Origin: Bacteroidota bacterium
Lineage (GTDB): Bacteria > Bacteroidota > Bacteroidia > Chitinophagales > Saprospiraceae
Direction of reading: 5' to 3'
Length of the DNA: 64,000 nt
NCBI GenBank assembly: GCA_024743405.1
Contig: JANSWP010000012.1
Location: 42,337 to 106,336 of the forward strand
The position numbers and the translations under genes were made by a program. How positions within the stretch are numbered: position 1 is the stretch's first letter; every line of letters begins with the position of its first letter. A model generated the notes under the pieces. That model had not been told where the DNA came from. It made no database searches and saw only the letters and a list, made by a program, of their open reading frames with translations. Below are positions 30,501 through 40,513 of this stretch, piece by piece.

Positions 30501-33500
30501 TTGGATTGTGAAACTGGTGAAGCGATTTTGAATGGCAGTATTTTAAATCCAAGTACTGATTTTGAATTTAATTGGATGACTCAAAATGGGCATTTTGTTT
30601 CTGGAGAAGATACGTTTATGCCAACGGTTGATTCTAGTGGAACCTATATTTTAGAGGTCACGGATCTAACGACTAATTGTGTGTCTATTGATTCTGTTTT
30701 TGCATTGGTAGATACAACACTTTGTACGCCTTTCGTTTTTGCTGGTCAAGACAGTTTGATAAATTGTTATTGTCAATGTTCAGAATTAACTATTCAAGCT
30801 AGCGGTTCAATAGGCGTAAACTACTCTTATGAATGGACTGATTTGGATGGAAATATCATCATACAACCTGATCCATTTTTACCGTCCCTCCCAAACGGAA
30901 CTTTTATTTTCACTATTACGAATAACGAACTTGACCTCTCCCTTTCTGATACTATTTTTATTGGTATCGACACGTTACATCCTGTCGTTAATTTGTCGGA
31001 ATTAATGCCATTGACTTGTCCTGAACTAGAAGAATGCATTGAGGTTGATGTTAGTGAAGTTCCCTTCGGGATGAATTTTTGTTATGCATGGGAAAATTTT
31101 GGAGGAGAAATTTGTACTGACCCAACTATTCGAAATGCAGAAATTCGAGGTGTTGGAATTTACTCGGTTATTGTCACAGATAAGAATAATGGTTGTGCGG
31201 CTGATGCTTCCACTGCTATCGAAATATTGGGAAATATTCCTGAATCGAATGCAGGTATTAATCAGGAATTAGCCTGTGGTGATTCGATTACAGTTTTGGA
31301 TTGCAATGCTTCCATATTTAATGGAAATGATATCTTAGAATGGTATTCTGATAATGGAACTTTTCTTTCAGCGATGGATATTTGTGACCCTTCAGTGAAA
31401 ATAAACTCTGGTGAAGATGAATTCGTTTTAGTCATTACGGATATGGAAAACTTGTGCTCTGATACTAGTTCAGTGACCATTTTTGGTGCACCCGATTGTC
31501 TTCCTGACTGTGATGCTGGTGCGGATATGAGTTTGACTTGCGATATTGATACCCTATGTTTGGATGGATTTGCCTCGCCGATTGATACGAATATTTGTAT
31601 TCAATGGACAGCACTTTCAGGCAATATTTTGGATGGAGATACGACTTTGAATCCATGCGTTGATGCCGCAGGATTTTATCGGATCTCAGTGACTCGAAAG
31701 GTGAATGGGGTAGAATTTACTTGTACTGATGAAGTTCAAGTTTTAGGAGACACGATGCCTCCTAATGTGAATATTGAAACTCCTGACCAAATAACTTGTG
31801 TGGATACCTGCATTACCTTAATTGGTAGTCCGACTAATCCAAATTTCATTTACGAATGGTTGACTTCCGATGGAAATATTAAAAGCGGAATGGATACCCC
31901 CAATCCTGAAATAAATGAAACAGGTACTTATATTTTAACAATAACAGATACTCAAAATGGTTGCTCTGAATCTGAATCTATTATTGTGACCGAAAATCTT
32001 GAAACACCGACAGCAGTAATCAACCCTTCCTCTCCTCCTGATATTGACTGCGATGGAAATCCAATTACGCTGTCTTCTAGTGGGAGTTCTACGGGTAGTT
32101 TCCTTTGGACGACTATTGGTGGAAATATTATTACAAATCCTCCAACAAGCAGCGTCATTCAGGTTGATGCTGCAGGAACTTATTGTTTGACTGTAACGAA
32201 TTTAAGCTCGGGATGTGAGGACATAATTTGTGTGAATGTTGGAGTCAATGCAGATGCGCCGCCATGTAGTATTGCTGATACGCCAAATTTTGTTTGTGGT
32301 ACTTCTTCGATCCAATTAGAAGGCTCAACTGACCCAATCAATCCAGTTTTGGAGTTTGAATGGACAACTTCAAATGGAGGGACGATTCAGGATTCAAATA
32401 CTTTAACACCGACAATTACTCAGGCAGGTACTTTTATTTTTACGGTAACTAACCCTATAAACAATTGTAAATGCACCTCTTCTGTGACTATCTTAGAAGA
32501 TACAATGCCGCCTTCAGCAAATGCAGGCGCTAATGTGGAGATTAATTGCGAGAATCCAACTGTTATCCTTTCAGGACAAGGTTCACAGCCTTCCAATGAC
32601 ATTACTTATCAATGGTTCTTGAATACTATTTTAGTTAGTGAAAGCAGTTCATTTCAAACGGATTCGGCTGGTATTTACGAATTAATAGTGACGGATACCT
32701 CTAACCTTTGTATAGATTCTGATTTTGTTGAAGTGACTATAGACCAGAATATTTTAGTTGCGAATGCAGGCGATGATACGACTTTTACCTGTTCCCGATT
32801 AGAGGTTGATTTAAGTAGTTTAGGTTCCACTGTGGGATCCAATATTTTACATATTTGGGAAGCACCTAATGGGGTTTTGGACACTATACCTATTCTACCC
32901 ACAAATCAAGTAGGAGAGTATATTTTGACTGTATTTGATACAAATACTCAGTGTGAGATATTCGATACAGTTTGGATTGGTTTAGATACCATTTCGCCTA
33001 ATGCGATCATTGATACGAGTGTTGAACTTGAAATAACTTGCGAAAATGATTTTGTTACTTTGGATGCCTCTGCTTCAGGTTCTTCAGATAGTCTAACATT
33101 CAAGTGGGGAAATAATATGGGAGGGGCGATTATTGATGTGACACAAGCGGGAGGTTATGACTTGATCGTTTGTCATGAAAGAACCGGGTGTACAGATAGT
33201 AATTTCATTGAAGTTGGAGTAGACACGATTTCGCCAATGATTAGTATTGCGGCACCTGATATATTGACTTGTGACATTCAAAGCGTTCAGATCCTTTCAA
33301 TTCCGAATGACACTTCTTTAATATATAACTGGAGTGGTGGTATATGTGATTCTTTATGTGATACAGCAATGCCTTGGGTCAGTGAGCCCGGTGGTTATAC
33401 CGTTACTGTTACAGATGGTGAGAATGGTTGTACTACAGCAGATTTTATTATTGTCGAACAAGATATAGTACCTCCCTCAGCAGAAGCAAATGCTGATGGG

Positions 33501-34496
33501 AAGATTGATTGTACTCAAAATGAAGTAGCCCTTTTAGGAAGTGGTTCGAGCCTTGGGAGTGTGAGCTATTTTTGGACAACTACAGGTTTAGGAAATATTA
33601 CTTCACCAACTTTTTTAAATACAGATGCCAACGCTCCTGGTTGGTACTTTTTGACAGTCACGGATGGAATCAATGGCTGTATATCCGTTGATTCTGTTGA
33701 AGTTATAGCAAGTGCTGTTCCAATTGATAGTCTCAGTATTCAACTGGATCAACCAGATTGCCGAGATCCTGATGGGTATATTTATATTGATAAAGTTTAT
33801 GGCGGAACTCCCGATTTCGTTTATTCAATTGATGGGGAAGTTTTTGTTCCTTATTCACAATTTCAGTTTCTCCAAATTGGCACTTATGAAATTGTAATTG
33901 AAGATGTAAATGGTTGTCAATATGACACAACGGTTGTGCTCAAAATGCCTGACAATATTGCGGTAAATCTGGATGCGGATTTGGAGCTGATTTTAGGCGA
34001 TTCTACGACAATTAAATTACAAACTAGTCTATCTCCAGAAGAAATTGATACGATAATTTGGAATCCATTACCAAACATTGACTGTGCTGGCTGTTTTGAA
34101 CAAGGAATTAGACCGGAAGAAACAAGTACTTATGAAGTGACTGTTATTGATACTAATTTTTGTCGCACTACTAGTCAAATTACAATTTTAATTAATGAAG
34201 CATTGCCTGTGTATATTCCGAATGCTTTCAGTCCCAATGGAGATGGTAATAATGATCACTTTATCATTTATGGTAACAATGACAATATTAGAATTCCCTT
34301 ATTTCAAATTTTTGATCGCTGGGGGAATCTTGTTCATGAAGCCAAAGATTTCCGCCCAAATGATCCAAATTTTGGCTGGGATGGTTTTTTTCAAGGGAAA
34401 CTCATGAACCCTCAGGTTTTGGTTTGGAAAGCGGAAATAGAATTATTAGATGGCAGGGTGGAAGTCATTAGTGGCGATTTGACTTTAGTGCGATAA
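27546..34496 (+). CDS. Giant repeat adhesin-like protein, T9SS type B
   Basis: A 2316-residue exported protein. Signal peptide (ends MTAQ) is followed by a proprotein-convertase P-domain-like region (about 35-200; HGSIGNLNLTLTSPDGTTVE, WCIDIDNNSSNNGGDIFDFE). Three short repeats ending GCDSIINLNLTV-type come next, then about 19 Cys-containing PKD-like repeats of some 90 residues, each with a C-x(n)-LDGS strand, a GNI or SDG turn and GTYxLTVTDxxNGC. One SprB-like repeat (YGGTPDFVYSIDGE) precedes the CHU_C / gliding-motility C-terminal domain (IPNAFSPNGDGNNDHFIIYG), the type B sorting signal. Probable role: cell-surface adhesion or matrix; no enzymatic domain is visible. Confidence 0.92.
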   Translation: MRKYIIPSITMFFALLPFVMTAQNCGCADEGNCPFEIATNSTSQVCYTIDSAVNNNLSDPNQGICGVSISFKHGSIGNLNLTLTSPDGTTVELVGSDNNCMPFTPIATWDILFVPCVEVCDPVALNNCDDVCAFDACCGWGNALYSATYHPYQGCLEDFNSGTVNGQWCIDIDNNSSNNGGDIFDFEVILCDDTGIFCCDADGGNKLQLDAAVCEGDSSLIFDLEPNWGSIQPDSLEYDYTYIVSENNEILEYTENPNLIDAAPGVYEVCGLSFLKIDEPLIPSVGSITLSDLNENLDGLSPLFCGDIDGCFTIIISSPPLPVNLVDTICENACLMIGDTCIYEEGNHSFTIESFAGCDSIINLNLTVLESEVMNISATICEGQFYLVGDSIYSESGIDTTILTSNLGCDSMVILDLTVLPPVELDLIEMICLGDSIEIGDSLYFETGLYVDTLMSSNGCDSIVNLDLTVITLDIQIATPDTLTCAEPIIWLDATGSSVGIDVNYSWATTNGNIIPPTNELTVQVDQSAWYFFTVEENGCVRTDSVFVSENIDLPQLEIAEFDTLNCLIDRITLDASITSGSGNLTFHWTSQNNLPIDNPSTPFPTVFNADTLKLVVTNEGNGCVDSTEIEIIQDIEQPIANAGNNTNLTCVDTCLTLDGSNSSPFSLLTFEWTGGNIKSGENTPNPIVNLEGTYELIVTNTENFCKDTAEVLIGTDTLPPIAMITLPDGDTLTCSNNELALDGSNSIGLDLNYQWAGSGLLSNNMSIVTANMAGEYTLVIQNGINGCIDSTKINIAQDTLSPSVEVGPPIELDCGLPTYVLGGNASLNLNETYEWTTVDGHFVDNPNQLHPTIDSAGIYVLTVTNILNGCTAQDSVSILEDFAQPVANAGLDGIIDCDNPIYTLDASNTFLEGTSFNDTILFSFEWEAFFNPDFNPNYALAEVTFGDTFLIHVTHITSQCTDTDTVVVTQDVFPPQIDAGDNVYLDCETGEAILNGSILNPSTDFEFNWMTQNGHFVSGEDTFMPTVDSSGTYILEVTDLTTNCVSIDSVFALVDTTLCTPFVFAGQDSLINCYCQCSELTIQASGSIGVNYSYEWTDLDGNIIIQPDPFLPSLPNGTFIFTITNNELDLSLSDTIFIGIDTLHPVVNLSELMPLTCPELEECIEVDVSEVPFGMNFCYAWENFGGEICTDPTIRNAEIRGVGIYSVIVTDKNNGCAADASTAIEILGNIPESNAGINQELACGDSITVLDCNASIFNGNDILEWYSDNGTFLSAMDICDPSVKINSGEDEFVLVITDMENLCSDTSSVTIFGAPDCLPDCDAGADMSLTCDIDTLCLDGFASPIDTNICIQWTALSGNILDGDTTLNPCVDAAGFYRISVTRKVNGVEFTCTDEVQVLGDTMPPNVNIETPDQITCVDTCITLIGSPTNPNFIYEWLTSDGNIKSGMDTPNPEINETGTYILTITDTQNGCSESESIIVTENLETPTAVINPSSPPDIDCDGNPITLSSSGSSTGSFLWTTIGGNIITNPPTSSVIQVDAAGTYCLTVTNLSSGCEDIICVNVGVNADAPPCSIADTPNFVCGTSSIQLEGSTDPINPVLEFEWTTSNGGTIQDSNTLTPTITQAGTFIFTVTNPINNCKCTSSVTILEDTMPPSANAGANVEINCENPTVILSGQGSQPSNDITYQWFLNTILVSESSSFQTDSAGIYELIVTDTSNLCIDSDFVEVTIDQNILVANAGDDTTFTCSRLEVDLSSLGSTVGSNILHIWEAPNGVLDTIPILPTNQVGEYILTVFDTNTQCEIFDTVWIGLDTISPNAIIDTSVELEITCENDFVTLDASASGSSDSLTFKWGNNMGGAIIDVTQAGGYDLIVCHERTGCTDSNFIEVGVDTISPMISIAAPDILTCDIQSVQILSIPNDTSLIYNWSGGICDSLCDTAMPWVSEPGGYTVTVTDGENGCTTADFIIVEQDIVPPSAEANADGKIDCTQNEVALLGSGSSLGSVSYFWTTTGLGNITSPTFLNTDANAPGWYFLTVTDGINGCISVDSVEVIASAVPIDSLSIQLDQPDCRDPDGYIYIDKVYGGTPDFVYSIDGEVFVPYSQFQFLQIGTYEIVIEDVNGCQYDTTVVLKMPDNIAVNLDADLELILGDSTTIKLQTSLSPEEIDTIIWNPLPNIDCAGCFEQGIRPEETSTYEVTVIDTNFCRTTSQITILINEALPVYIPNAFSPNGDGNNDHFIIYGNNDNIRIPLFQIFDRWGNLVHEAKDFRPNDPNFGWDGFFQGKLMNPQVLVWKAEIELLDGRVEVISGDLTLVR

Positions 34497-34525
34497 TATT
34501 TTTGAATAAACCATTGACAATAAAA

Positions 34526-35221
34526 TTACCGTAATTTGCATTGCACATAGGTTATTTTTTTCCCATTCGCCAAATGCTTTTTCTCATAAAAAGTTTTCAA
34601 TTCTAACTCTTTCAAAATCAGCTTGTCTTTATATATATCAGCATTTTGATAAATCATTTCAAAGATGTCTTGATTTGGCAAAGACGCTTCAACTGTATAT
34701 TCATATAATTCAGCTGAATCCGTTTTCAAGTGCACGATTCCTTCCATTTTCAAAAACTTTTGATACAATTTTAAAAAAGGTAATGCTGTGAGCCTTCGAC
34801 TTTCTTTATTTAAAAAAGGATCCGGAAATGTAATCCAAATTTCAGAAACTTCATCCTTGGCAAAAAAGTGGTCAATTTGCTCTATCCGAGTTCTTAAAAA
34901 AGCGACATTATCTAGTTTTTCTTCTAAGGCTGTCTTTGCGCCACGCCAAATTCGATTACCCTTTATATCTACGCCAATGAAATTTCTATCAGGATACATT
35001 CTAGCCAAACCGATGGTGTAATCCCCTTTCCCGCAAGCTAACTCAAGTGTAATTGGATTATTATTTTTAAAATAATTAGTATTCCAATTTCCTTTCATTT
35101 CGACGGGTTTGCCTCGTTCACCAGATAAACTTGGATTCGGAGAATATTCTCCGAGTACTTCAAATACATTTGGAAAGGCAAGTATTTCTGCAAACTTTAG
35201 GAGTTTATTTCTCCGACTCAT
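34526..35221 (-). CDS. trmB: tRNA (guanine-N7)-methyltransferase
   Basis: A 231-residue SAM-dependent enzyme that methylates G46 in the variable loop of tRNA. Recognisable are the SAM-binding ELACGKGDYTIGLARMYPDR, the acidic FIGVDIKGNRIWRGAKTA, and the catalytic-region IWITFPDPFLNKESRRLT followed by FLKLYQKFLK and LKTDSAELYEY. Length and motif order fit TrmB. The gene starts 41 bp before the upstream unknown gene ends, both on the minus strand. Confidence 0.95.
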   Translation of the reverse strand: MSRRNKLLKFAEILAFPNVFEVLGEYSPNPSLSGERGKPVEMKGNWNTNYFKNNNPITLELACGKGDYTIGLARMYPDRNFIGVDIKGNRIWRGAKTALEEKLDNVAFLRTRIEQIDHFFAKDEVSEIWITFPDPFLNKESRRLTALPFLKLYQKFLKMEGIVHLKTDSAELYEYTVEASLPNQDIFEMIYQNADIYKDKLILKELELKTFYEKKHLANGKKITYVQCKLR

Positions 35222-35261
35222 ATTGTTTTGATTTTTTCAGGGCGCGAATTTCGGAAAATTT

Positions 35262-36668
35262 TTAGAGCTGATCAATTTGTATGAGTAACCAATTTTTATC
35301 AGGGAGAGGGTTAGTTCCCTCGATTTCCGTTTTTAGATTTCTTTTTGCGGCTCTATCAAAGGGATTCACATTCATTACTTTTTTCAAAAGGCTCGTAAAA
35401 TTGGTAAAGGGTGTTTTATGGTACCCCATCACTTTTTTCCTTTTCAAATAAGCTCTTGTACTATCAATTGCGGAACTAAGGGCGTCAATTTCATCTAATT
35501 CAAAATACATTTTCAAGAGCATCAATTTAGCATTTAGGTTCATTACAATTTCATCAGAGTCATACTGAACTAATAACCTCATAGCATCGTCGTAGTTTTT
35601 CTTTTCGAAATTTAGTCTTGCTAAACTATAATGAACAATGTTTTCTCGGTGCTCCTCTTCTAAATATTCTTGATAATTTTCAATGAATAGCTCAATCCAG
35701 CCGTACTCTTTTAATAAAATACCTGTTGTTACAACGTTTAGGAAAGTCCATCTTGTGACTTTATCATTTTCGAATAAAATTTTTCCTTCCATTCCGGCTT
35801 TATATAAATCGAACATTTCTCTATAGAAGCTTTTCTTGCCGGTGTTCACTCTATTGATACAATAATTTATAGATAATAAATAAATGATTCTTAATTCATC
35901 GAATGGAAAATAACCACCGAAAGAGTCAATTTCATCTTTTAGGCTATAAAAAAAATGCTCTTCATCGCGATCAGTCAATGCCTTAAATCCATAATAATAA
36001 ACTGCAATAGCTGGATATTTTAAATAATCGTTTTTTTCAATGTATTCTAAAATCTCTTTTAGAAGCCCCTTGTCATATTCCTTTTTATAGACTGCTTCAT
36101 GTGCTAGCATGAAACAACTTTGCTGGAGTTTATCTGCAAAATAAGTTGAGTCAAGTGCATTAGAAACCTCTTGAAGGTTTACATCTTTTCGTTGAAATCC
36201 AGCAACATAATGATAGCGTTCTAATTGCAATTGATAATCGTTTCTAAAAAACTCTACATTTCTAAAAACACTCTTTCCTTGCATAGCGTCTGCATTTTTT
36301 AAAGTCGATTCGCAAAGTTTGTGTAAGCTTCTTTTTCGATATACTCGGGCAAGAGTGATTTCTGATTTTACCTGATCATTTTTTAATTCTTCATAAATTA
36401 AAAAGCCCTCAACGGCTTTGAATAAAAAGTGAATTGCCTGCCTCATTTTAGCGTCGTCATATGGTTCTTTTGGATAAACAATAGGATATACTTTCTCTTT
36501 TTCTAAATATTTATCTCGCTCTAAGTGATTCTTTTCGAACAAATATTCAAATAAATGAAGGACATCTTCTCGTTGATTATGGGCAGGTGATTGTAACCAT
36601 TTTCTTAATTCACGGACCTCTTTCTTATTAAATGTCTTTAAAATGTGTATTAAACGACTTTTTTTCAT
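35262..36668 (-). CDS. Uncharacterised helical-repeat protein
   Basis: A 468-residue protein beginning MKKSRLIHILKTFNKKEVRE at 36668; an ATG nine codons further upstream adds an unlikely hydrophobic stretch. I do not recognise a named family. The sequence is almost wholly alpha-helical, with charged and aromatic heptad-like stretches (HYSLARLNFEKKNYDDAMRL, ILLKEYGWIELFIENYQEYL) that look like degenerate TPR hairpins. There is no signal peptide. I have the impression of paralogous proteins of this style in Saprospiraceae, but cannot verify it. It may be co-transcribed with trmB. Confidence 0.6.
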   Translation of the reverse strand: MKKSRLIHILKTFNKKEVRELRKWLQSPAHNQREDVLHLFEYLFEKNHLERDKYLEKEKVYPIVYPKEPYDDAKMRQAIHFLFKAVEGFLIYEELKNDQVKSEITLARVYRKRSLHKLCESTLKNADAMQGKSVFRNVEFFRNDYQLQLERYHYVAGFQRKDVNLQEVSNALDSTYFADKLQQSCFMLAHEAVYKKEYDKGLLKEILEYIEKNDYLKYPAIAVYYYGFKALTDRDEEHFFYSLKDEIDSFGGYFPFDELRIIYLLSINYCINRVNTGKKSFYREMFDLYKAGMEGKILFENDKVTRWTFLNVVTTGILLKEYGWIELFIENYQEYLEEEHRENIVHYSLARLNFEKKNYDDAMRLLVQYDSDEIVMNLNAKLMLLKMYFELDEIDALSSAIDSTRAYLKRKKVMGYHKTPFTNFTSLLKKVMNVNPFDRAAKRNLKTEIEGTNPLPDKNWLLIQIDQL

Positions 36669-36887
36669 GGGAAAAAATATAAAAATGTTCAACAAATTGG
36701 AACCTTTGGCTTATGTTGTAAAGCAATGTAAAATAAGGGTTTTAAGCCCATTATTGACCTGTTAAAGCTAATATTTTGCCAAAAGTTGTTCAACAAATGG
36801 CAAAAGATGTCTTTGAATTCAACTCTCGATATAATGACATTTGTAACGTATTTAGTTAATGACGATCTTTTTAATAGACTTGTGCCC

Positions 36888-39815
36888 ATGAATTCGAAAC
36901 TCAGAAATAATCTCAAATGCACATTACTACTAAATTTTTTGGTAGTGATGGGGATGGTTTTTGGGTCTCTAGAAATGCAAGCACAAGGGTGGGAAATTTA
37001 TTTTGGCAGCGATAAAGACGATTTTGGTGAGGCTATTTTACAAACAAGAGATCAGGGATATATCGTTGCAGGATTTAGTCAGGTAGGTGGAGTTGGAAAT
37101 AATCTTGACCTATACATAGTAAGAGTTGATGTAGATGGAGATGAAGTATGGTCAAAATTTTATAATGAAGGGTTCCTTGAACATGCTTATGATATTATTC
37201 CAGCAACAGATGGCGGATATATTGTTGTTGGCGATATAAAAAAGACTCAAACAGACGAGTTTGATGTTTTCCTTTTGAAAATTAATGAAAGTGGTGAGGT
37301 AGTTTGGAAAAATCAATATGGAGGTTCAAATGCTGACATTGGTTCTGCTGTTGCATCGACTTCTGATGGTGGGTACATTATTACCGGTAGAACTAAAAGT
37401 TTTGGGGCTGGTGAAGAAGATGTTTACTTGATCAAGACAGATGTAGATGGTAATGAGGAATGGAGTCAAACTTTTGGAGACATTGAAGATGATAGAGGTA
37501 GGGATGTGATTCCTTTCGGAACTGGATATGCCATTGTTGGTTCATTTGAAACACCAGGGGGAAATCCACCTATTACTTCAGATCTTTATTTGATCTTGAC
37601 AGATGCGGATGGAAATGAAATAAGTAGTTTCTTACATGGAGACGACGGTGGGGATGAAGGATTAGCTTTGACGAAAACTATAGATGGTGGATTGATTATC
37701 ACAGGGTTGATTGGCAATAACAGTGATGTTTATCTGATCAAAACAGATCAAGATGGCAACGAAGAATGGTCAAAAACTTTTGGAGGTTCTTTAATTGATA
37801 TTGGAAATGATGTTATTCAATTGGAAGATGGAAGCTATGTGATTGCAGGTGTGACTGAAGTGAATGTTTCTAATCCCGATTTATACCTTTTGAAAGTTGA
37901 TTCGAATGGAGATTTGATCTGGGATACAACTATTGGAAGAAATGATCACTGGGATGAAGGGAAATCAATTGTAAAAACATTAGATGGAGGTTTTGTGATA
38001 GGAGGAATCAATTCATTCACAAGTGGAAGTCAATTAAATGATATTTCGATTTTCAAAACGAATGCTGCTGGAAATATTCACACTAATTTTATTCAAGGTA
38101 AAGTCCTGATTGATGAAGATGATGATTGTTTTCCAGATGTGAATGAGAGAGCTTTACAAGATTGGTTGGTTTTTGCACAAGGAGCAGAAACATACTTTGG
38201 GACTACTGACGTAAATGGCAATTACTCAATAAGAGTGGACACAGGGACTTATGAAGTCATCCTATTACCTAAAAACCCTTATTGGGATATTTGTGAAGAT
38301 ACCATAATGGATGTCGTAATAGATATGTTTTACGACACAACGTTCATTGATTTTTCGGTTAAAAAAGCGATTGATTGTCCATTCATGGATGTTGATATCT
38401 CTGTTCCTTTTTTATTGCCTTGTTCGACTGATGATTTTGTTATTAGTTTTTGCAATAATGGAACAACAGATGCGGATAGCGCTTATGTGGCAATTGCCTT
38501 AGATGAAGATTTGATTTACAACTCAGCAAGCATTAATCCAATTCAAATTATCAACGATAGTTTATACATTTTTGATTTGGACACACTTGAAGTTGGCGAA
38601 TGTGGGAGCTTTACCATAAATGCGACATTAGACTGTAATGCTACAGCAGGAGAAGCTGTTTTCGTTTATGCCCATATGTTTCCAGATACGGTTTGTTTGC
38701 CAATTGATCCAAATTGGGATATGGCATCCTTGAAAGTTGAAGGATTTTGTGATACAGATTCAGTAAGGTTCAAAGTTACAAATGTGGGGACAGGAGATAT
38801 GGATGAGCCCCAAAGTTTGGTCATTATTGAAGATATAGTAATTGGTTTGGTTAAAGATGATATTGACTTAGATGTAGGTGCTTTTGAAGCTCTTTCTTTT
38901 CCTGCCGATGGAAAAACTTATCGAATTGTTGCCGAGCAACCAGATGGACACCCTGGGGATAGTTATCCTACCGTTTCCGTAGAAGGTTGTGATAATGGAG
39001 TAGGAGGATCCTCTATAGGACAAGTCACGCAATTTCAAGAAGATGAAAATAACTCGTTTATATCAATAGAAGTACAGGAAAGTATCAGTTCCACCGATGC
39101 CGTTCTTGATTTAAGAGGCTATCCCAAAGGTTATATTACGAACGACAGTGCATTTATTACAGCAAATACCGATTTAGAGTACCACCTATTATTCCAAAAC
39201 ACAGGAACTGATACGATAACGAGACTGGTGATTCGGGATACCTTGTCAGCTTATTTGGACTTAACTTCTGTTAGTCCAGGTGCAAGTAGTCATCCGTATG
39301 ATTTTAAAATTTATGACAATGGTATCCTGAAGTTCACCTTTGAAAACTTGCAACTAACACCAGCAGATAGCGGCACTGATTCCTTTGGTTTTGTTAAATT
39401 TAAGGTTGCCCAAAAACCGAACAATCCAATAGGAACTCAAATTGACAACAGTGCTGCTATCTTTTTAGGATATGAAGAACCTGTTCAGACGATTACAAAA
39501 ACGCATTTTATTGGCGGTGATTCTATTGAAGAATTTGTAATAATAACGGGGCTGGAAGAGTCAATAGATCCAACTATTCAAATAAAAGCATACCCAAATC
39601 CATTTTTTGAAACAACAAAAATTGAAATTTTGGGAGATGATTTTAACGAAGTCACGCTTACTCTTTTTGATATGATGGGTAGAAAAATTAGAAAAGAAAG
39701 CTTTTCTGATAACCAAATCCAATTTGACCGTGATAACCTTCCTTCTGGAACGTACATCTATACTCTAGAAGCAAATGGAAGGTTACTCAACAGTGGAAAA
39801 ATTATCGCTCTTTGA
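36888..39815 (+). CDS. Secreted repeat protein with T9SS type A sorting domain
   Basis: About 975 residues from the ATG at 36888, which gives a proper signal peptide (LLLNFLVVMGMVFGSLEMQAQ). The first 400 residues hold about seven repeats of some 55 residues with the pattern DGGYIVxGxT followed by DVYLIKTDxDGNEEWSxTFG, a beta-propeller-like array. A SdrD B-like segment (INEDDDCFPDVNERALQDW type) and a DUF11-like domain near the end (LEYHLLFQNTGTDTITRLVI) follow. The C terminus (AYPNPFFETTKIEI ... LPSGTYIYTLEANG) is the type A T9SS sorting signal. Likely a surface or secreted protein of unknown ligand. Confidence 0.88.
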   Translation: MNSKLRNNLKCTLLLNFLVVMGMVFGSLEMQAQGWEIYFGSDKDDFGEAILQTRDQGYIVAGFSQVGGVGNNLDLYIVRVDVDGDEVWSKFYNEGFLEHAYDIIPATDGGYIVVGDIKKTQTDEFDVFLLKINESGEVVWKNQYGGSNADIGSAVASTSDGGYIITGRTKSFGAGEEDVYLIKTDVDGNEEWSQTFGDIEDDRGRDVIPFGTGYAIVGSFETPGGNPPITSDLYLILTDADGNEISSFLHGDDGGDEGLALTKTIDGGLIITGLIGNNSDVYLIKTDQDGNEEWSKTFGGSLIDIGNDVIQLEDGSYVIAGVTEVNVSNPDLYLLKVDSNGDLIWDTTIGRNDHWDEGKSIVKTLDGGFVIGGINSFTSGSQLNDISIFKTNAAGNIHTNFIQGKVLIDEDDDCFPDVNERALQDWLVFAQGAETYFGTTDVNGNYSIRVDTGTYEVILLPKNPYWDICEDTIMDVVIDMFYDTTFIDFSVKKAIDCPFMDVDISVPFLLPCSTDDFVISFCNNGTTDADSAYVAIALDEDLIYNSASINPIQIINDSLYIFDLDTLEVGECGSFTINATLDCNATAGEAVFVYAHMFPDTVCLPIDPNWDMASLKVEGFCDTDSVRFKVTNVGTGDMDEPQSLVIIEDIVIGLVKDDIDLDVGAFEALSFPADGKTYRIVAEQPDGHPGDSYPTVSVEGCDNGVGGSSIGQVTQFQEDENNSFISIEVQESISSTDAVLDLRGYPKGYITNDSAFITANTDLEYHLLFQNTGTDTITRLVIRDTLSAYLDLTSVSPGASSHPYDFKIYDNGILKFTFENLQLTPADSGTDSFGFVKFKVAQKPNNPIGTQIDNSAAIFLGYEEPVQTITKTHFIGGDSIEEFVIITGLEESIDPTIQIKAYPNPFFETTKIEILGDDFNEVTLTLFDMMGRKIRKESFSDNQIQFDRDNLPSGTYIYTLEANGRLLNSGKIIAL

Positions 39816-39924
39816 TATAGAATATAAAGTTACAAATGGGAGTATAACCGATTACTTAATATGAAACCGTAAATCAAAATATCCTTATCCCATCAATGTA
39901 AACTGTCCCATGACCATATTGAAG

Positions 39925-39955
39925 GTTCCCCGCGAAAGTAGCGGGGAACATTTTT
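39925..39955 (+). terminator. Intrinsic terminator after the T9SS type A gene
   Basis: GTTCCCCGC and GCGGGGAAC form a perfect 9-bp stem around a 7-nt loop, followed by A and five T. It lies 110 bp after the stop codon and probably ends that transcript; it is also the first hairpin of the following train. Confidence 0.8.
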
Positions 39956-40080
39956 AAAAGAGATTGATTTTGTGGAATTATGATTTTAGTGAACTCTTTA
40001 AACCAAGTGGCGGAAAATTGAGAATTGACGAAAAAGAATAGACTTGATACAATTTTTTGACCCACTCCATTCGTTTGACA

Positions 40081-40149
40081 TATTCGTTTTTTTCATGAGA
40101 TTATAATTTGTATATAGTCGGGTCGCACAAGCCGGTGCGACTCTTTTTT
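40081..40149 (+). ncRNA. Hairpin unit 1
   Basis: Box TTCATGAGATTATAATTTG ends at 40110. Stem GTCGCAC (40122-40128) pairs with GTGCGAC (40135-40141) around loop AAGCCG, with two further pairs outside, then TCTTTTTT. The box resembles the -7 element TAnnTTTG with one extra base. RNA production is inferred. Confidence 0.45.
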
Positions 40150-40183
40150 ATGAAAGTTCCTTCCCCATTTTTGGGGCTTAAAA

Positions 40184-40249
40184 TATTCGTATTTCATGAG
40201 ATTATAATTTGTTAATTGCAGGTCGCACAAACCGGTGCGACCTTTTTTT
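40184..40249 (+). ncRNA. Hairpin unit 2
   Basis: The box is identical to that of unit 1 (TTCATGAGATTATAATTTG, ends 40211). Stem GGTCGCAC (40221-40228) pairs with GTGCGACC (40235-40242) around loop AAACCG, then seven T. The upstream TATTCGT is also shared with unit 1, so the repeat extends about 65 bp. Confidence 0.45.
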
Positions 40250-40346
40250 CTTCCCCAAGAAGACCTGAAAAGTTAAAAAACAAAAACATCCTATTTACCG
40301 ATTATTTTAGCCGAAACCGATTACGAACAACATTCACCTTTACATT

Positions 40347-40391
40347 GGGCGGTTGGCAGTGCACATAAAGTTCACTGCCCACCAACCGTCC
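40347..40391 (+). other. Large hairpin between units 2 and 3
   Basis: GGGCGGTTGG pairs with CCAACCGTCC (10 bp, one G:U), then CAGTG with CACTG, with a 4-nt bulge on the 3' side and an 11-nt loop. No T-run follows, so it is not a terminator. Confidence 0.6.
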
Positions 40392-40513
40392 AAACCCACA
40401 CACCTACTACCTAAACCTAAGATTGATGCTAAAGTCATTGATCAAAACTGAAATTAGCTTGCCGAAAAAGTGATAAAAGGTTGAGCAGTATTTTCCCAAA
40501 ATTGACTAAAAAA

